Source of the DNA: Enterovibrio calviensis DSM 14347
GTDB lineage: Bacteria; Pseudomonadota; Gammaproteobacteria; Enterobacterales; Vibrionaceae
NCBI RefSeq assembly: GCF_000621165.1
Contig: NZ_JHZA01000016.1
Span: forward strand, 94,002 to 158,001
Direction: 5' to 3'
Length of the DNA: 64,000 nucleotides
Below the pieces are notes generated by a model. The model was not told the DNA's origin, did not search any database, and worked only from the letters and a program-made list of their open reading frames with translations. Position numbers and translations under genes: made by a program. This document shows, piece after piece, positions 50,477 through 60,482 of the stretch (positions within the stretch are counted from its first letter, which is position 1; every line of letters begins with the position of its first letter).

Positions 50477-51466
50477 ATGACTAAAGAATTAGGCCAACCA
50501 ATTGTTGAAGGGAAAAACCTAGTAAAGGATTTCCCTATTAGCAGCAACGCGCTAAACAAGCCTTTGATGCGCGCACTGAATGACGTGTCATTCAAACTGT
50601 ATAAAAGCCGCGGTCTATCTGTGGTTGGTGAATCCGGTTCCGGTAAATCGACCACAGCAAAAATGATTGCAAAGATGTATGCGCCAACATCAGGAAGTAT
50701 TGAGTACAAAGGCCGCGACATCAGCACCATTACAAAAAGCCGCGATCTGATGACCTACCGCGAAGGCATCCAGATGGTTTGGCAAGACCCGTTCGGCTCT
50801 TTGAACCCAACGCAGAATATCTTTCACCATATTGAGCGCCCGTTAAAGATCCACAAGAAAGCGAGCAGCAATCCGAAAGAATTGGAAGAACAAGTGTATG
50901 ACCTACTGAATCAAGTCGGTCTAACACCACCAAAAGAAACCGCACAGAAGTACCCTCACCAACTTTCTGGTGGTCAGCGTCAACGTGTAAACCTTGCACG
51001 TAACCTAGCGGTTGGCGCAGAAGTGGTATTGGCTGACGAACCAACGTCAATGCTCGACGTTTCTATCCGCGCAGGTGTTTTGAACCTGATGGAAGAAATG
51101 AAATTCGAGAAAGAAATGGCGCTACTTTACATCACGCACGACATCGCAACCGCTCGCTACATCGCGGAAGATCTTGCTGTTATGTACGTTGGCCACATGG
51201 TTGAGTGGGGCGACTGTGAAGAGATCATTCACCGTCCTCAACACCCATACACAAGACTTCTTGTCTCAGCGGTGCCAGATCCATCTAAGTCGATCCACCA
51301 GCAACTGGAAGGTAACAAAGGGGAAATCCCACTTTGGACGCCTGACTCAGTTGGCTGTCCGTTTGCGGGTCGATGCCTACATGCGACAGAGAAGTGTCGT
51401 GAGAAATTGCCAAGCGTTACCAAGCTGGCAGACAACCACTTTGTGCGCTGCTACCTGTACGAATAA
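50477..51466 (+). CDS. Chitobiose ABC importer ATPase 2 (DppF-like)
   Basis: A 329-aa ATPase. Walker A is GESGSGKST, the signature is LSGGQRQR and Walker B is VVLADEPTSMLD. The C-terminal segment CPFAGRCLHATEKC carries the Opp-type cysteines. The ATG at 50477 follows TAGGAG at 5-nt spacing; an upstream TTG at 50456 is less likely. It is the fourth importer component, so cbp plus four genes give a complete ABC system. Confidence 0.93.
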   Translation: MTKELGQPIVEGKNLVKDFPISSNALNKPLMRALNDVSFKLYKSRGLSVVGESGSGKSTTAKMIAKMYAPTSGSIEYKGRDISTITKSRDLMTYREGIQMVWQDPFGSLNPTQNIFHHIERPLKIHKKASSNPKELEEQVYDLLNQVGLTPPKETAQKYPHQLSGGQRQRVNLARNLAVGAEVVLADEPTSMLDVSIRAGVLNLMEEMKFEKEMALLYITHDIATARYIAEDLAVMYVGHMVEWGDCEEIIHRPQHPYTRLLVSAVPDPSKSIHQQLEGNKGEIPLWTPDSVGCPFAGRCLHATEKCREKLPSVTKLADNHFVRCYLYE

Positions 51467-51496
51467 TTTATTCGAGCACATGTTTTAGGAGGTAAA

Positions 51497-53200
51497 ATGC
51501 AGCTGTTGACCAACCATATCGGCTATGAGCGTTTAGGCAGTAAAATGGCGCTTGTTCTTGCGACACACGATGTTATCGCAACGCATGCCGATATTGTGGA
51601 TGACCAAACAGGTCAATCCGTGATGCAGCTGCCTGTCTGTGCTTGTGGTTCTGTAGACCAGTGGCATACCGGCGACGTATATCAGTTGGATTTCACCGCT
51701 CTGGAGCAGAGCGGTGAGTTCCACATCAAGGTTGGAGATACCCAATCTCCAGCCTTTACGATTGCTGACGGTATACTTTTTGATCGCACGTTTTCCGATG
51801 TGATCCACTACTTCAAATCCCAGCGTTGTACAGGCACTTTTGATCAATATGATCGTCAAGCTCCTATTTTAGGAACGGATCGTCATGTTGATGTTCGTGG
51901 CGGTTGGTATGACGCGTCAGGCGACGTCAGTAAATACTTCAGCCACCTTTCCTATGGAAACTATTTAAACCCTCAGCAAATTCCCATGGTTGTTTGGAAT
52001 ATGCTGACGTCAATTAACACCTTATCATCCGAATTAGCCCCATTTACTAAAACACGACTGCATGACGAAGCCTTGTTTGGCGCGGATTTTCTTGTTCGCA
52101 TGCATGATGCAGACGGATATTTCTATCTCACCGTGTTCGACAAATGGAGCAAAGACACCGCTCAGCGTGAAATCTGTGCCTATGAAACGCAGCTAGGCAA
52201 CAAAACTTCAGCGTATCAGGCTGGTTTTCGACAAGGCGCTGGCGTTGCCATCGCAGCCCTCGCGGCAGCCGCTCGTTTAGGTATCAACGGTGATTTTGAT
52301 GTCGCCACCTACCAATCAACAGCTGAAGCAGGTTACCTGCATCTTAAAGAAAACAATGCAGCCTATTTGGATGATGGATGTGAAAACACCATCGATTTCT
52401 ATTGCGCATTGCTGGCGGCGACAGAGCTATTTAAGCTAACAAACAACGCTACCTACCTCGAAGAAGCCCGATATTGGGCAGCTCGTTTAGCTGAGCAACA
52501 GCAAAGTGATGAACAAGTTTCCCATTTTTGGTCGGCGAATGGTGATGGCTCTCGCCCTTACTTCCATGCGGCTGAAGCAGGGTTACCAGCGATCGCGCTG
52601 ATGCAGTACTTGGCCATTGAGTCTGACGTCGAACTTAAAGATAAATTCCAACAAGTCGTTGTTAATGCAATTAATTTCGAATTAAGCATTACCAGTGAGG
52701 TCAACAACCCTTTCGGTTATCCTCGCCAATATATTAAGAACACTGATGCTGACAAGCGTACGAGCTTTTTCATCGCACAGCGCAATGAAACAGGGTATTG
52801 GTGGCAAGGCGAGAATGCCCGTTTGGGCTCTCTCGCGACGATGGCATACATGGCGACTGGTGTAGTTTCCGATAAAGAGCTAAAAAAACAACTTCGTCAG
52901 TATGGTCAGCAAGCACTTAACTGGATTTTGGGTCTCAACCCTTACGACATGTGCATGCTAGATGGTCACGGTCGAAACAACCCTGACTACCTGCCTCATC
53001 TTGGCTTCATCAACGCAAAAGGTGGTGTTTGCAATGGCATCACTGCGGGCTTCGAGAATGAGCGTGATATCGCGTTCAACCCTCAAGGTCAAAAGGATGA
53101 CATGCTTCAAAACTGGCGTTGGGGTGAGCAATGGATCCCACATGCAGCTTGGTATCTACTCGCCGTGGCTATGCAGAAAAAGGACATCGTTGATGCCTAA
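51497..53200 (+). CDS. GH9 exo-beta-D-glucosaminidase-like enzyme (cytoplasmic)
   Basis: A 567-aa protein with a short N-terminal Ig-like domain (about 1-90, CelD_N type) and a GH9 barrel. The nucleophile-activating aspartates are Asp139 and Asp143 in VRGGWYDASGD. A C-terminal Glu lies in WGEQWIPHA (about 544) and is the probable acid. No signal peptide is present, so it works on imported dimers. A Photobacterium homologue is described as an exo-glucosaminidase acting on GlcN-GlcNAc, which would explain the GlcN kinase next door. AGGAGG precedes the ATG. The stop overlaps the kinase gene by 8 nt. Confidence 0.88.
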   Translation: MQLLTNHIGYERLGSKMALVLATHDVIATHADIVDDQTGQSVMQLPVCACGSVDQWHTGDVYQLDFTALEQSGEFHIKVGDTQSPAFTIADGILFDRTFSDVIHYFKSQRCTGTFDQYDRQAPILGTDRHVDVRGGWYDASGDVSKYFSHLSYGNYLNPQQIPMVVWNMLTSINTLSSELAPFTKTRLHDEALFGADFLVRMHDADGYFYLTVFDKWSKDTAQREICAYETQLGNKTSAYQAGFRQGAGVAIAALAAAARLGINGDFDVATYQSTAEAGYLHLKENNAAYLDDGCENTIDFYCALLAATELFKLTNNATYLEEARYWAARLAEQQQSDEQVSHFWSANGDGSRPYFHAAEAGLPAIALMQYLAIESDVELKDKFQQVVVNAINFELSITSEVNNPFGYPRQYIKNTDADKRTSFFIAQRNETGYWWQGENARLGSLATMAYMATGVVSDKELKKQLRQYGQQALNWILGLNPYDMCMLDGHGRNNPDYLPHLGFINAKGGVCNGITAGFENERDIAFNPQGQKDDMLQNWRWGEQWIPHAAWYLLAVAMQKKDIVDA

Positions 53201-54071
53201 GTACTTCTGTGGAGTCGACGGAGGCGGCACATCTTGTCGCGCCCGCATCGTTGATGAAAATGGTCAGCTTCTGGGTGAAGCCAAAACAGGTTCTGCCAAC
53301 ATTCTTTTAGGTGTTGAACTTGCCATGGACAACATCCAGAGCGCGATTGCTTTAGCTGCAGAACAAGCAGGTATTAGCGATTTATCCACCCTTTCCGTTG
53401 GTATGGCGTTAGCTGCTGCCGAGCAAAAGTCCGCATGGATGGCCTTCATGGCGCTTCCTCACCCCTATTATCACGTGACCTTAAATACAGACGGTTACGG
53501 CGCTTGCATGGGTGCGTTTAGCGGTGAAAACGGCGCCATTGTCATTGCTGGCACGGGCTCGGTGGGTATCTATCTAGAGAACGGTCAACAGCATATTCTG
53601 GGTGGCCGCGAGTTTCCTATTTCCGATCAAGGTGGTGGTGCCGTTATGGGCCTCCGCCTTATCCAACAAACCTTGCTTGCACATGATGGGCTGCGCCCTG
53701 CTTCTGCTTTATCTCAGCATGTGCTTGCTCACTTTGACCACGATCTCGATGCCATTGTTAGCTGGTCTAAGACAGCTAAACCCCGTGACTATGGGCAGTT
53801 CAGCCCTACCGTTTTCGAATTGGCAATGCAGCGAGATGAACTTGCCATGGAGTTACTGCAAGGCTCAGCAGACGATGTTGAACGCTTGATTCTCGGTCTA
53901 AACCGAAAAGGCGCCTCACAAGTCGCACTCATGGGCAGCATCGGTGAACGTATTGTTCCCTGGTTAACACCAGCTACCCAAGCTTTGTTGGTTCAACCCA
54001 AGGCGGATGCCATGACCGGAGCCATTTTAATGGCCCACGGCGACCACAACCTTTATCCGTTTCCGAGGTAA
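53193..54071 (+). CDS. gspK: Glucosamine-specific kinase (BadF/BadG/ASKHA family)
   Basis: A 292-aa ASKHA-fold kinase. The phosphate-1 loop is GVDGGGTSCRARIVD, followed by LNTDGYGACMGAF and the phosphate-2 loop IAGTGSVG. V. cholerae VC0614 in the same operon slot is a glucosamine-specific kinase (GspK). It would phosphorylate GlcN released by the GH9 enzyme to GlcN-6-P. The start at 53193 has AAGGA upstream and overlaps the GH9 stop; the longer frame from 52962 lies inside that gene. Confidence 0.9.
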   Translation: MPKYFCGVDGGGTSCRARIVDENGQLLGEAKTGSANILLGVELAMDNIQSAIALAAEQAGISDLSTLSVGMALAAAEQKSAWMAFMALPHPYYHVTLNTDGYGACMGAFSGENGAIVIAGTGSVGIYLENGQQHILGGREFPISDQGGGAVMGLRLIQQTLLAHDGLRPASALSQHVLAHFDHDLDAIVSWSKTAKPRDYGQFSPTVFELAMQRDELAMELLQGSADDVERLILGLNRKGASQVALMGSIGERIVPWLTPATQALLVQPKADAMTGAILMAHGDHNLYPFPR

Positions 54072-54074
54072 GCC

Positions 54075-55991
54075 ATGAACTTTCGCTTAGATCTCAATGT
54101 TATCGACGTTCAGCCAAACGAAAGCCGCTTCGCTCTCGTGCTGCACAATTTGTCTGAATACAACATTGAAAATTGGCAACTCACTTTTAGTGTCAGCCGA
54201 TACGTCATCCCTACGAGTGTGTCTCATGGCACATTGAAGCAGGTGGGTAGCTTGTGCGTCTTCGAAACAGGCGCTCCACTCAATGCGAATGATCATTTGT
54301 ATCTCGAGTTCAGCCACACCACTAAGCCGTTCTCTATGCACGATGAAGGGATTGGCGACGCATGTCTGATGATCACCACAGACAAAGGCATTACAGCAAC
54401 ACCGGTGGAGACAACACTCATCAACCTAGGGGTGCAATCGCCAGAGCGTACACCGCTAACACTGCCAGAACCAAAAGCTATCAATCTGATCCCTCAGCCA
54501 AAAGCATTGGTTGTCACACAGGGACAATTCGCGCTTACTGACGAGAGTGCTGTCGTCAGTGACTGTGATGCAGGTCAGCTTGCAGCAACATGGCTTGCCC
54601 AAGAGCTCTCTGCTCATTTGCGTAGTGATGTTACGGTGAAAGCGGATGGTGCTATTCGTCTAAAACAAGACACAAAACTGGCACCTTCCCATTACCGAGT
54701 GAGTGTGAAGCCCCAAGGAATCACTATCAGCGCATCGGATGAGGGCGGTTTTTCGCACGGTGTCGCGACAGTGCTGCAATTGGTTCCAAGCCAAGTGTCT
54801 CACCGTCACCATGCTGCTTACACCTTGCCGTGTGTTGAGATTGAAGATCACCCACGTTTTGGCTATCGCGGCATGATGTTGGATTGTGCTCGCCACTTCC
54901 ATCCAGTACGTCGTGTCAAAGATCTCATCAACCAATTGGCTCGTTACAAATTTAACTGCTTCCATTGGCATTTGACCGACGATGAAGGCTGGCGCATTCA
55001 AATTGATGCGTTTCCTGAGCTTACTGAGATCGGCGCATGGCGTGGACCTTTTGAAACGCTGGAGCCTCAATACACGTCGCTTTCAAAGATCCACGGCGGA
55101 TTCTATTCCAAAGACGAAATTCGCGACGTTGTGGCCTATGCCGCACAGCGTGGCATTACTGTGATCCCTGAAATCGATATTCCAGGTCACTGCCGTGCAG
55201 CCATCAAATCCCTACCTCATATGTTGGTAGAAGATGCCGATGCTTCCGCGTATCGCAGTATTCAAAACTACACAGACAATGTACTAAATCCAGGATTGAA
55301 AGGAACTTACACATTCCTAGAAACCGTGTTAGCGGAAGTTTGTGAGCTATTCCCCGGCCCATTCGTTCACATTGGTGCCGATGAAGTACCCGAGAATGTC
55401 TGGACAGACAGCCCTTCATGCCAAGCATTGATGAAAACATGCGGCTATTCCGACACCAAAGAACTTCAAGGCCACGTTTTACGTTATGCCGAAAACTTCT
55501 TAAGCACCAAAGGCAAACAAATGTTTGGTTGGGAAGAAGCGGTGTTTGGCGACAAAGTCAGTAAAGACACCGTTATTTTCTCTTGGGTTAGCGAACAATC
55601 GGGCATTGACTGTATTCGTAATGGCTACGATGTGGTTCTGCAGCCAGGACAAGAAACGTATCTCGATATGGCACAAGACTTTTCTACGGATGAACCGGGA
55701 ACAGATTGGGCCTGTAAAGTACCACTTGAAAAAGCCTATCACTATGAACCCTTTGCTAGCTCGGACGTCACTCCCAGTGAGTTTGAGAAAATCAAAGGCA
55801 TTCAATGCGCACTTTGGTGCGAAGTGACCAATACCCAAAGCCGCTTTGAGTACATGATCTTCCCTCGCCTTCTCGCGATTGCAGAAGTGTGCTGGAGCGC
55901 CAAGGAACAAAGAGATTGGGCAGACTTCCAAGCCCGTCTCAGCGGACAACTGCAGTACCTAGATCGTCTAGGTATTAACTATCGTCGGTAA
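54075..55991 (+). CDS. Cytoplasmic beta-N-acetylhexosaminidase (GH20)
   Basis: A 638-aa GH20 enzyme without a signal peptide. An N-terminal carbohydrate-binding-like domain (about 1-130) and a GH20b domain (about 135-255) precede the barrel. Catalytic Asp436-Glu437 are in HIGADEVPENVW, matching the D-E pair of V. harveyi GlcNAcase. CFHWHLTDDEGWR is also conserved. It removes terminal GlcNAc from imported chitooligosaccharides. It follows gspK by 3 nt and precedes chbP by 37 nt. Confidence 0.94.
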   Translation: MNFRLDLNVIDVQPNESRFALVLHNLSEYNIENWQLTFSVSRYVIPTSVSHGTLKQVGSLCVFETGAPLNANDHLYLEFSHTTKPFSMHDEGIGDACLMITTDKGITATPVETTLINLGVQSPERTPLTLPEPKAINLIPQPKALVVTQGQFALTDESAVVSDCDAGQLAATWLAQELSAHLRSDVTVKADGAIRLKQDTKLAPSHYRVSVKPQGITISASDEGGFSHGVATVLQLVPSQVSHRHHAAYTLPCVEIEDHPRFGYRGMMLDCARHFHPVRRVKDLINQLARYKFNCFHWHLTDDEGWRIQIDAFPELTEIGAWRGPFETLEPQYTSLSKIHGGFYSKDEIRDVVAYAAQRGITVIPEIDIPGHCRAAIKSLPHMLVEDADASAYRSIQNYTDNVLNPGLKGTYTFLETVLAEVCELFPGPFVHIGADEVPENVWTDSPSCQALMKTCGYSDTKELQGHVLRYAENFLSTKGKQMFGWEEAVFGDKVSKDTVIFSWVSEQSGIDCIRNGYDVVLQPGQETYLDMAQDFSTDEPGTDWACKVPLEKAYHYEPFASSDVTPSEFEKIKGIQCALWCEVTNTQSRFEYMIFPRLLAIAEVCWSAKEQRDWADFQARLSGQLQYLDRLGINYRR

Positions 55992-56028
55992 TAACTTTAA
56001 TTTATAAGATTTGTAGAGGAAACACGCC

Positions 56029-58434
56029 ATGAAATACGGCTATTTTGACAATGATAACCGGGAATATGTCATTACCCGCCCTGACGTACCGGCGCCATGG
56101 ACAAACTATTTAGGCACAGAAAAATTCTGTACCGTGATTTCACACAACGCAGGTGGCTACTCGTTCTACAACAGCCCTGAGTACAATCGTGTGACTAAAT
56201 TCCGTCCAAACGGCACATTCGACCGTCCTGGGCACTATGTATATCTGCGTGATGACGAAACCGGTGATTACTGGTCAATCTCTTGGCAACCTGTAGCGAA
56301 GAGTCTTGAAGAAGCTTCATACGAAGTTCGTCACGGTCTGTCTTACTCTAAGTTCAAGTGTGAGTACAACGGTATCACCGCTGAGAAAACACTGTTCGTT
56401 CCTAAGGGTGAAGACGCGCAAGTTTGGGATGTGAAAATCAAGAACGACGGCGACAAGCCGCGTACCATTAGTGCATTCTCGTTCGTTGAGTTCTCATTCA
56501 GCCACATCCAGTCAGACAACCAGAACCACCAGATGAGCCTTTACTCAGCTGGCACGTCATACAACGATGGGGTTCTTGAGTACGACTTGTACTACAACAC
56601 CAACGATTACGAAGGTTTCTACTACATGGCTTCAAGCTTCGATCCTGATAGCTTCGATGGTCAGCGTGATAGCTTCCTTGGTATGTACCGCGACGAAGCT
56701 AACCCAATTGCGGTTGAAAAGGGTCGCTGTTCTAACCATGTTCAAACTTGCTACAACCACTGTGGTTCTCTGCACAAGCAGTTCGTTATCCAGCCGGGTG
56801 AAGAAGTTCGTTTCGTATTCATTCTAGGTATCGGCAAAGGTGAAGGTCAGCGTTTGCGTACTAAGTACCAAGACTTCACTAACGTCGATGCTGCATTTGC
56901 AGACATCAAAGGTCACTGGGACAGCCGTTGTAACAAGTTCCAAGTGAAGTCACCAAATGAAGGCCTAGACACCATGATCAATGCTTGGACACTTTACCAA
57001 GCTGAAACATGTGTTGTTTGGTCTCGTTTTGCCTCGTTCATCGAAGTCGGTGGCCGTACTGGTCTTGGCTACCGTGACACCGCGCAAGACGCGATTTCTG
57101 TTCCGCATTCAAACCCTGAAATGACACGTAAGCGTCTTGTCGACTTGCTACGCGGCCAAGTAAAAGCGGGGTACGGTCTGCACCTATTTGATCCAGATTG
57201 GTTCGATCCAGCAAAAGCAGACGTTAAACCTTCTAAGTCACCAACCGTTGTTCCAACGCCAAGTGACGAAGACAAGATCCACGGCATCGACGACACCTGT
57301 TCAGATGATCACCTGTGGATCGTACCAACCATCATCAAGTACGTCACCGAAACGGGTGAAGAAAGCTTCCTTGATGAAGTGATCCCATATGCAGACGGCG
57401 GCAACGCAACCGTATATGAGCACATGAAAGCGGCATTGAATTTCTCTGCAGAATACGTTGGTCAAACCGGTATCTGTAAAGGTCTACGCGCTGACTGGAA
57501 TGACTGTCTAAACCTAGGTGGCGGTGAGTCATCCATGGTTTCATTCCTTCACTTCTGGGCACTGCAAGAGTTCATCACTCTAGCGAAACACAAAGGCCAA
57601 GATGCTGACGTTCAGGCATACACTGAAATGGCAGCAAACGTGCGCGAAGCATGTGAAAAACACCTTTGGGATGACGAGGGGGGCTGGTACATCCGTGGTC
57701 TAACCAAAGATGGCGACAAAATCGGTACAGCTCAACAAACCGAAGGTCGTATTCACCTTGAGTCAAACACACTGGCTGTTCTTTCTGGTATGGCATCGCA
57801 AGATCGTGGCGAGAAGGCCATGGATGCAGTTGATGAGAACTTGTTCTCTGAATACGGCTTGCACCTAAACTCACCGTCTTTCTCAACACCTAACGACGAC
57901 ATCGGTTTCGTCACCCGCGTTTACCAAGGCGTGAAAGAAAACGGCGCAATCTTCTCGCATCCAAACCCATGGGCTTGGGTTGCTGAAGCGAAACTGGGTC
58001 GTGGTGACCGTGCAATGAAGTTCTACGATGCACTTAACCCGTACAACCAAAATGACATGATCGAAAAACGTGTTGCTGAACCTTATTCATACGTTCAGTT
58101 CATCATGGGTCGTGACCATGAAAACCATGGCCGTGCTAACCACCCTTGGTTAACAGGCACATCTGGTTGGGCTTACTTTGCTGTCACCAACTTCATTCTT
58201 GGCGTACAAGTAGGCTTTGACGGCCTAAGCGTTAACCCTTGTATTCCTACTGAGTGGCCAGGATTTGAAGTGAACCGCGAATGGCGCGGTGCGACTTACC
58301 AAATCAAGGTAGAAAACCCGAACGGCGTAAGCAAAGGCGTGAAAACCATCACCTTAAACGGTGAAGAAGTTACTGGTGCCATCCCAGCGCAAGCTGAAGG
58401 TTCAGTAAACGTTGTTAGCGTAGTAATGGGCTAA
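56029..58434 (+). CDS. chbP: N,N'-diacetylchitobiose phosphorylase (GH94)
   Basis: An 801-aa GH94 phosphorylase, the same length as the characterised Vibrio proteolyticus enzyme. The catalytic acid is at the same position, Asp492 in RADWNDCLNLGGGE. It splits (GlcNAc)2 with phosphate to GlcNAc-1-P and GlcNAc, saving one ATP. The N-terminal beta-sandwich (about 1-270) is followed by the (alpha/alpha)6 barrel. AGAGGA precedes the ATG. A strong terminator follows before the mutase gene. Confidence 0.96.
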   Translation: MKYGYFDNDNREYVITRPDVPAPWTNYLGTEKFCTVISHNAGGYSFYNSPEYNRVTKFRPNGTFDRPGHYVYLRDDETGDYWSISWQPVAKSLEEASYEVRHGLSYSKFKCEYNGITAEKTLFVPKGEDAQVWDVKIKNDGDKPRTISAFSFVEFSFSHIQSDNQNHQMSLYSAGTSYNDGVLEYDLYYNTNDYEGFYYMASSFDPDSFDGQRDSFLGMYRDEANPIAVEKGRCSNHVQTCYNHCGSLHKQFVIQPGEEVRFVFILGIGKGEGQRLRTKYQDFTNVDAAFADIKGHWDSRCNKFQVKSPNEGLDTMINAWTLYQAETCVVWSRFASFIEVGGRTGLGYRDTAQDAISVPHSNPEMTRKRLVDLLRGQVKAGYGLHLFDPDWFDPAKADVKPSKSPTVVPTPSDEDKIHGIDDTCSDDHLWIVPTIIKYVTETGEESFLDEVIPYADGGNATVYEHMKAALNFSAEYVGQTGICKGLRADWNDCLNLGGGESSMVSFLHFWALQEFITLAKHKGQDADVQAYTEMAANVREACEKHLWDDEGGWYIRGLTKDGDKIGTAQQTEGRIHLESNTLAVLSGMASQDRGEKAMDAVDENLFSEYGLHLNSPSFSTPNDDIGFVTRVYQGVKENGAIFSHPNPWAWVAEAKLGRGDRAMKFYDALNPYNQNDMIEKRVAEPYSYVQFIMGRDHENHGRANHPWLTGTSGWAYFAVTNFILGVQVGFDGLSVNPCIPTEWPGFEVNREWRGATYQIKVENPNGVSKGVKTITLNGEEVTGAIPAQAEGSVNVVSVVMG

Positions 58435-58437
58435 TAC

Positions 58438-58471
58438 AAAAAAAGGAGGGCACTTTGCCCTCCTTTTTTAT
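58438..58471 (+). terminator. Intrinsic terminator between chbP and the hexomutase gene
   Basis: AAAAGGAGGGCA/TGCCCTCCTTTT perfect stem with a 3-nt loop, followed by T residues. It lies inside the operon, so the last gene may be expressed by read-through or from its own promoter. Confidence 0.92.
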
Positions 58472-58495
58472 TCCTGTTTTGAAAGGAGCTCTACC

Positions 58496-59908
58496 ATGAT
58501 TCAATTTGGTACAGGCGGATGGCGAGCCTTCATTGGTGAAGAGTTCACCAAAGACAACGTACGCTTAGTGGCGCAATCTCTTGCCAACATAATGATTAAT
58601 GAAAACGCATGCGAGCCTGGCTTCATCATCGGCTACGACCGTCGTTTTCTTTCAGACAAAGCCGCAGCATGGTTTGCAGAAGTGCTAGCTGCAAACGGTA
58701 TTACTGTCAGCTTCATCGACAAATACGTGCCAACACCTGTCGTCATGTTCAAAGCGAAGCAAATGGAAACGCATTACTCTGCGTGTATCACTGCTTCCCA
58801 TAACCCTGCGGATTACAACGGCATCAAAGTCTTTATCCAAGGCGGCCGCGACGCAGATGAAATCATTACGGCAAAAATCGAAGAGCAAGTCGGCAAGCTA
58901 AAAGCCACTGATGTGAAATCGATGGATTTTGAAGACGCACAAGCCCAAGGGCTGGTTAAGATCATCAACCCAATGAACGAATTCGTTGATTCGATCATTG
59001 ATTTCATTGATATCGACGCCATTAAAGCCGCTAACCTTCGCGTACTGATCGATCCAATGTTTGGTGTCGCAAAGAATGCCCTTCAAACCGTTCTGATTTC
59101 TGGTCGTTGTGATGTCGACGTGATCAACGATGGCGAAAACCCAGGATTTGGTGGCACCATGCCTTCACCAAGCGCTGCGACACTTTACCGCTTGAAACAC
59201 ATGGTTGCCCATGAAGGCTATGACATTGGTATCGGTACCGATGGTGATGCTGACCGTCTAGGCATCATCGATGAAAAAGGTAACTTCATACACCCGAACG
59301 AAGTATTGCTGCTGCTTTATTACTACATGTTGGAATACAAGGGCTTGAAAGGCTCTGTGGTGCGCAATATCGCCACCACACACCTACTTGATAGAGTTGC
59401 GGCAGACCATAATGAAAACAGCTTTGAAGTACCTGTTGGCTTCAAACACATCAGTTCTCAAATGGAAGCGGATGATTCTCTGATCGGCGGTGAAAGCTCT
59501 GGCGGTCTAACGATTCGCGGTCACATCAAAGGCAAAGATGGCGTATTCGCCTCAAGCCTCTTGGTTGAGATGATCAGTGTTACGGGCAAGAAATTGTCTG
59601 AAATGCTTGATGAAATCTACGGCAAATATGGCTATGCCTATACTGCTGAGGGCGACTGCACCTTCAAGGCATCTCAACGCGACAGTCTTTACAATCGTAT
59701 CTACGTTGATAAAGAACTCCCTGAGTTTGCATATGAAATCGAAAAAGTCAGCTACGCCGACGGTCTAAAAGTCTACTTCAAGAACGGAGGATGGGCGTTA
59801 GCTCGCTTCTCTGGTACTGAACCACTACTTCGTATCTTCGTTGAGTGGGAAGACAAAGAAACTGCTGAAGCGCTAGTTCAACAAATCAAAGAGTTTCTAT
59901 ACGTATAA
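58496..59908 (+). CDS. Phosphohexomutase (GlcNAc-1-P / hexose-phosphate mutase)
   Basis: A 470-aa alpha-D-phosphohexomutase. The active phosphoserine is in ITASHNPADYNG, the metal loop is GTDGDADRLG, the sugar-binding loop is GGESSGG, and the C-terminal phosphate site is RFSGTEPLLRIF. It probably converts GlcNAc-1-P from ChbP to GlcNAc-6-P, completing the pathway to the Nag enzymes encoded elsewhere. GAAAGGAG precedes the ATG. The sugar specificity is inferred from context. Confidence 0.9.
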   Translation: MIQFGTGGWRAFIGEEFTKDNVRLVAQSLANIMINENACEPGFIIGYDRRFLSDKAAAWFAEVLAANGITVSFIDKYVPTPVVMFKAKQMETHYSACITASHNPADYNGIKVFIQGGRDADEIITAKIEEQVGKLKATDVKSMDFEDAQAQGLVKIINPMNEFVDSIIDFIDIDAIKAANLRVLIDPMFGVAKNALQTVLISGRCDVDVINDGENPGFGGTMPSPSAATLYRLKHMVAHEGYDIGIGTDGDADRLGIIDEKGNFIHPNEVLLLLYYYMLEYKGLKGSVVRNIATTHLLDRVAADHNENSFEVPVGFKHISSQMEADDSLIGGESSGGLTIRGHIKGKDGVFASSLLVEMISVTGKKLSEMLDEIYGKYGYAYTAEGDCTFKASQRDSLYNRIYVDKELPEFAYEIEKVSYADGLKVYFKNGGWALARFSGTEPLLRIFVEWEDKETAEALVQQIKEFLYV

Positions 59909-59980
59909 CCCATTACATCGAATAGCTGAATTCATGAGAATGGATCACATGCCAGTTCAGCCTTTTGGGTCATACCGTTC

Positions 59981-60008
59981 AAAAAGGGTAGCGTTGCTGC
60001 CCTTTTTC
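59981..60008 (+). terminator. Intrinsic terminator of the chb operon
   Basis: AAAAAGGG...CCCTTTTT stem with an inner AGC/GCT pairing and flanking T residues. Confidence 0.88.
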
Positions 60009-60482
60009 ATTTCCCGCAACGGATGAATACTCATCTCTGCTAAACACTATCTTCATCTATTTTCTACCAGCACCAACATGCTCTCATTGGCGTTTCGATT
60101 ACGCTTTATCTGCAATACTCAGACTCTCATTATTGTACGGACATAGAGCGAATGCGCGGACGAAATGATTCATTATCATCAAGCCGAACAGTGTTAAGTC
60201 TGCGATGCTCATGGATTCAATTGAGTTCTCACTTATTTTATTGCGTTCGTACTTATTTTTTCACTGCAATTTGTATCAATACTCCTTCCCACACACAAAA
60301 AACACTGGGGAAATAACGATAAGTAACTCGAAACTATTACTTTAAACACAACGCAGTTTCACCAACCAACAAGATTTCCTTCCCATAAATAAAGCCCGAT
60401 ATTTCAATGCGTAATTTGTCAGCAGCCTCATCTCCTACGCTTCAATGGATTTATTTCGATGAGTGAATTTAAGGAGCTACAG
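60009..60482 (+). other. Gene-free region upstream of the periplasmic chitobiase gene
   Basis: A 474-nt AT-rich region that should contain the promoter of the downstream GH20 gene. No copy of the AACGT elements of the cbp promoter was seen, so its control may differ. No coding sequence recognised. Confidence 0.4.

Noticed and set aside
52962..53192. N-terminal extension of the glucosamine kinase frame
   Set aside because: It overlaps the GH9 gene, lacks a ribosome site and precedes the conserved kinase start at 53193.
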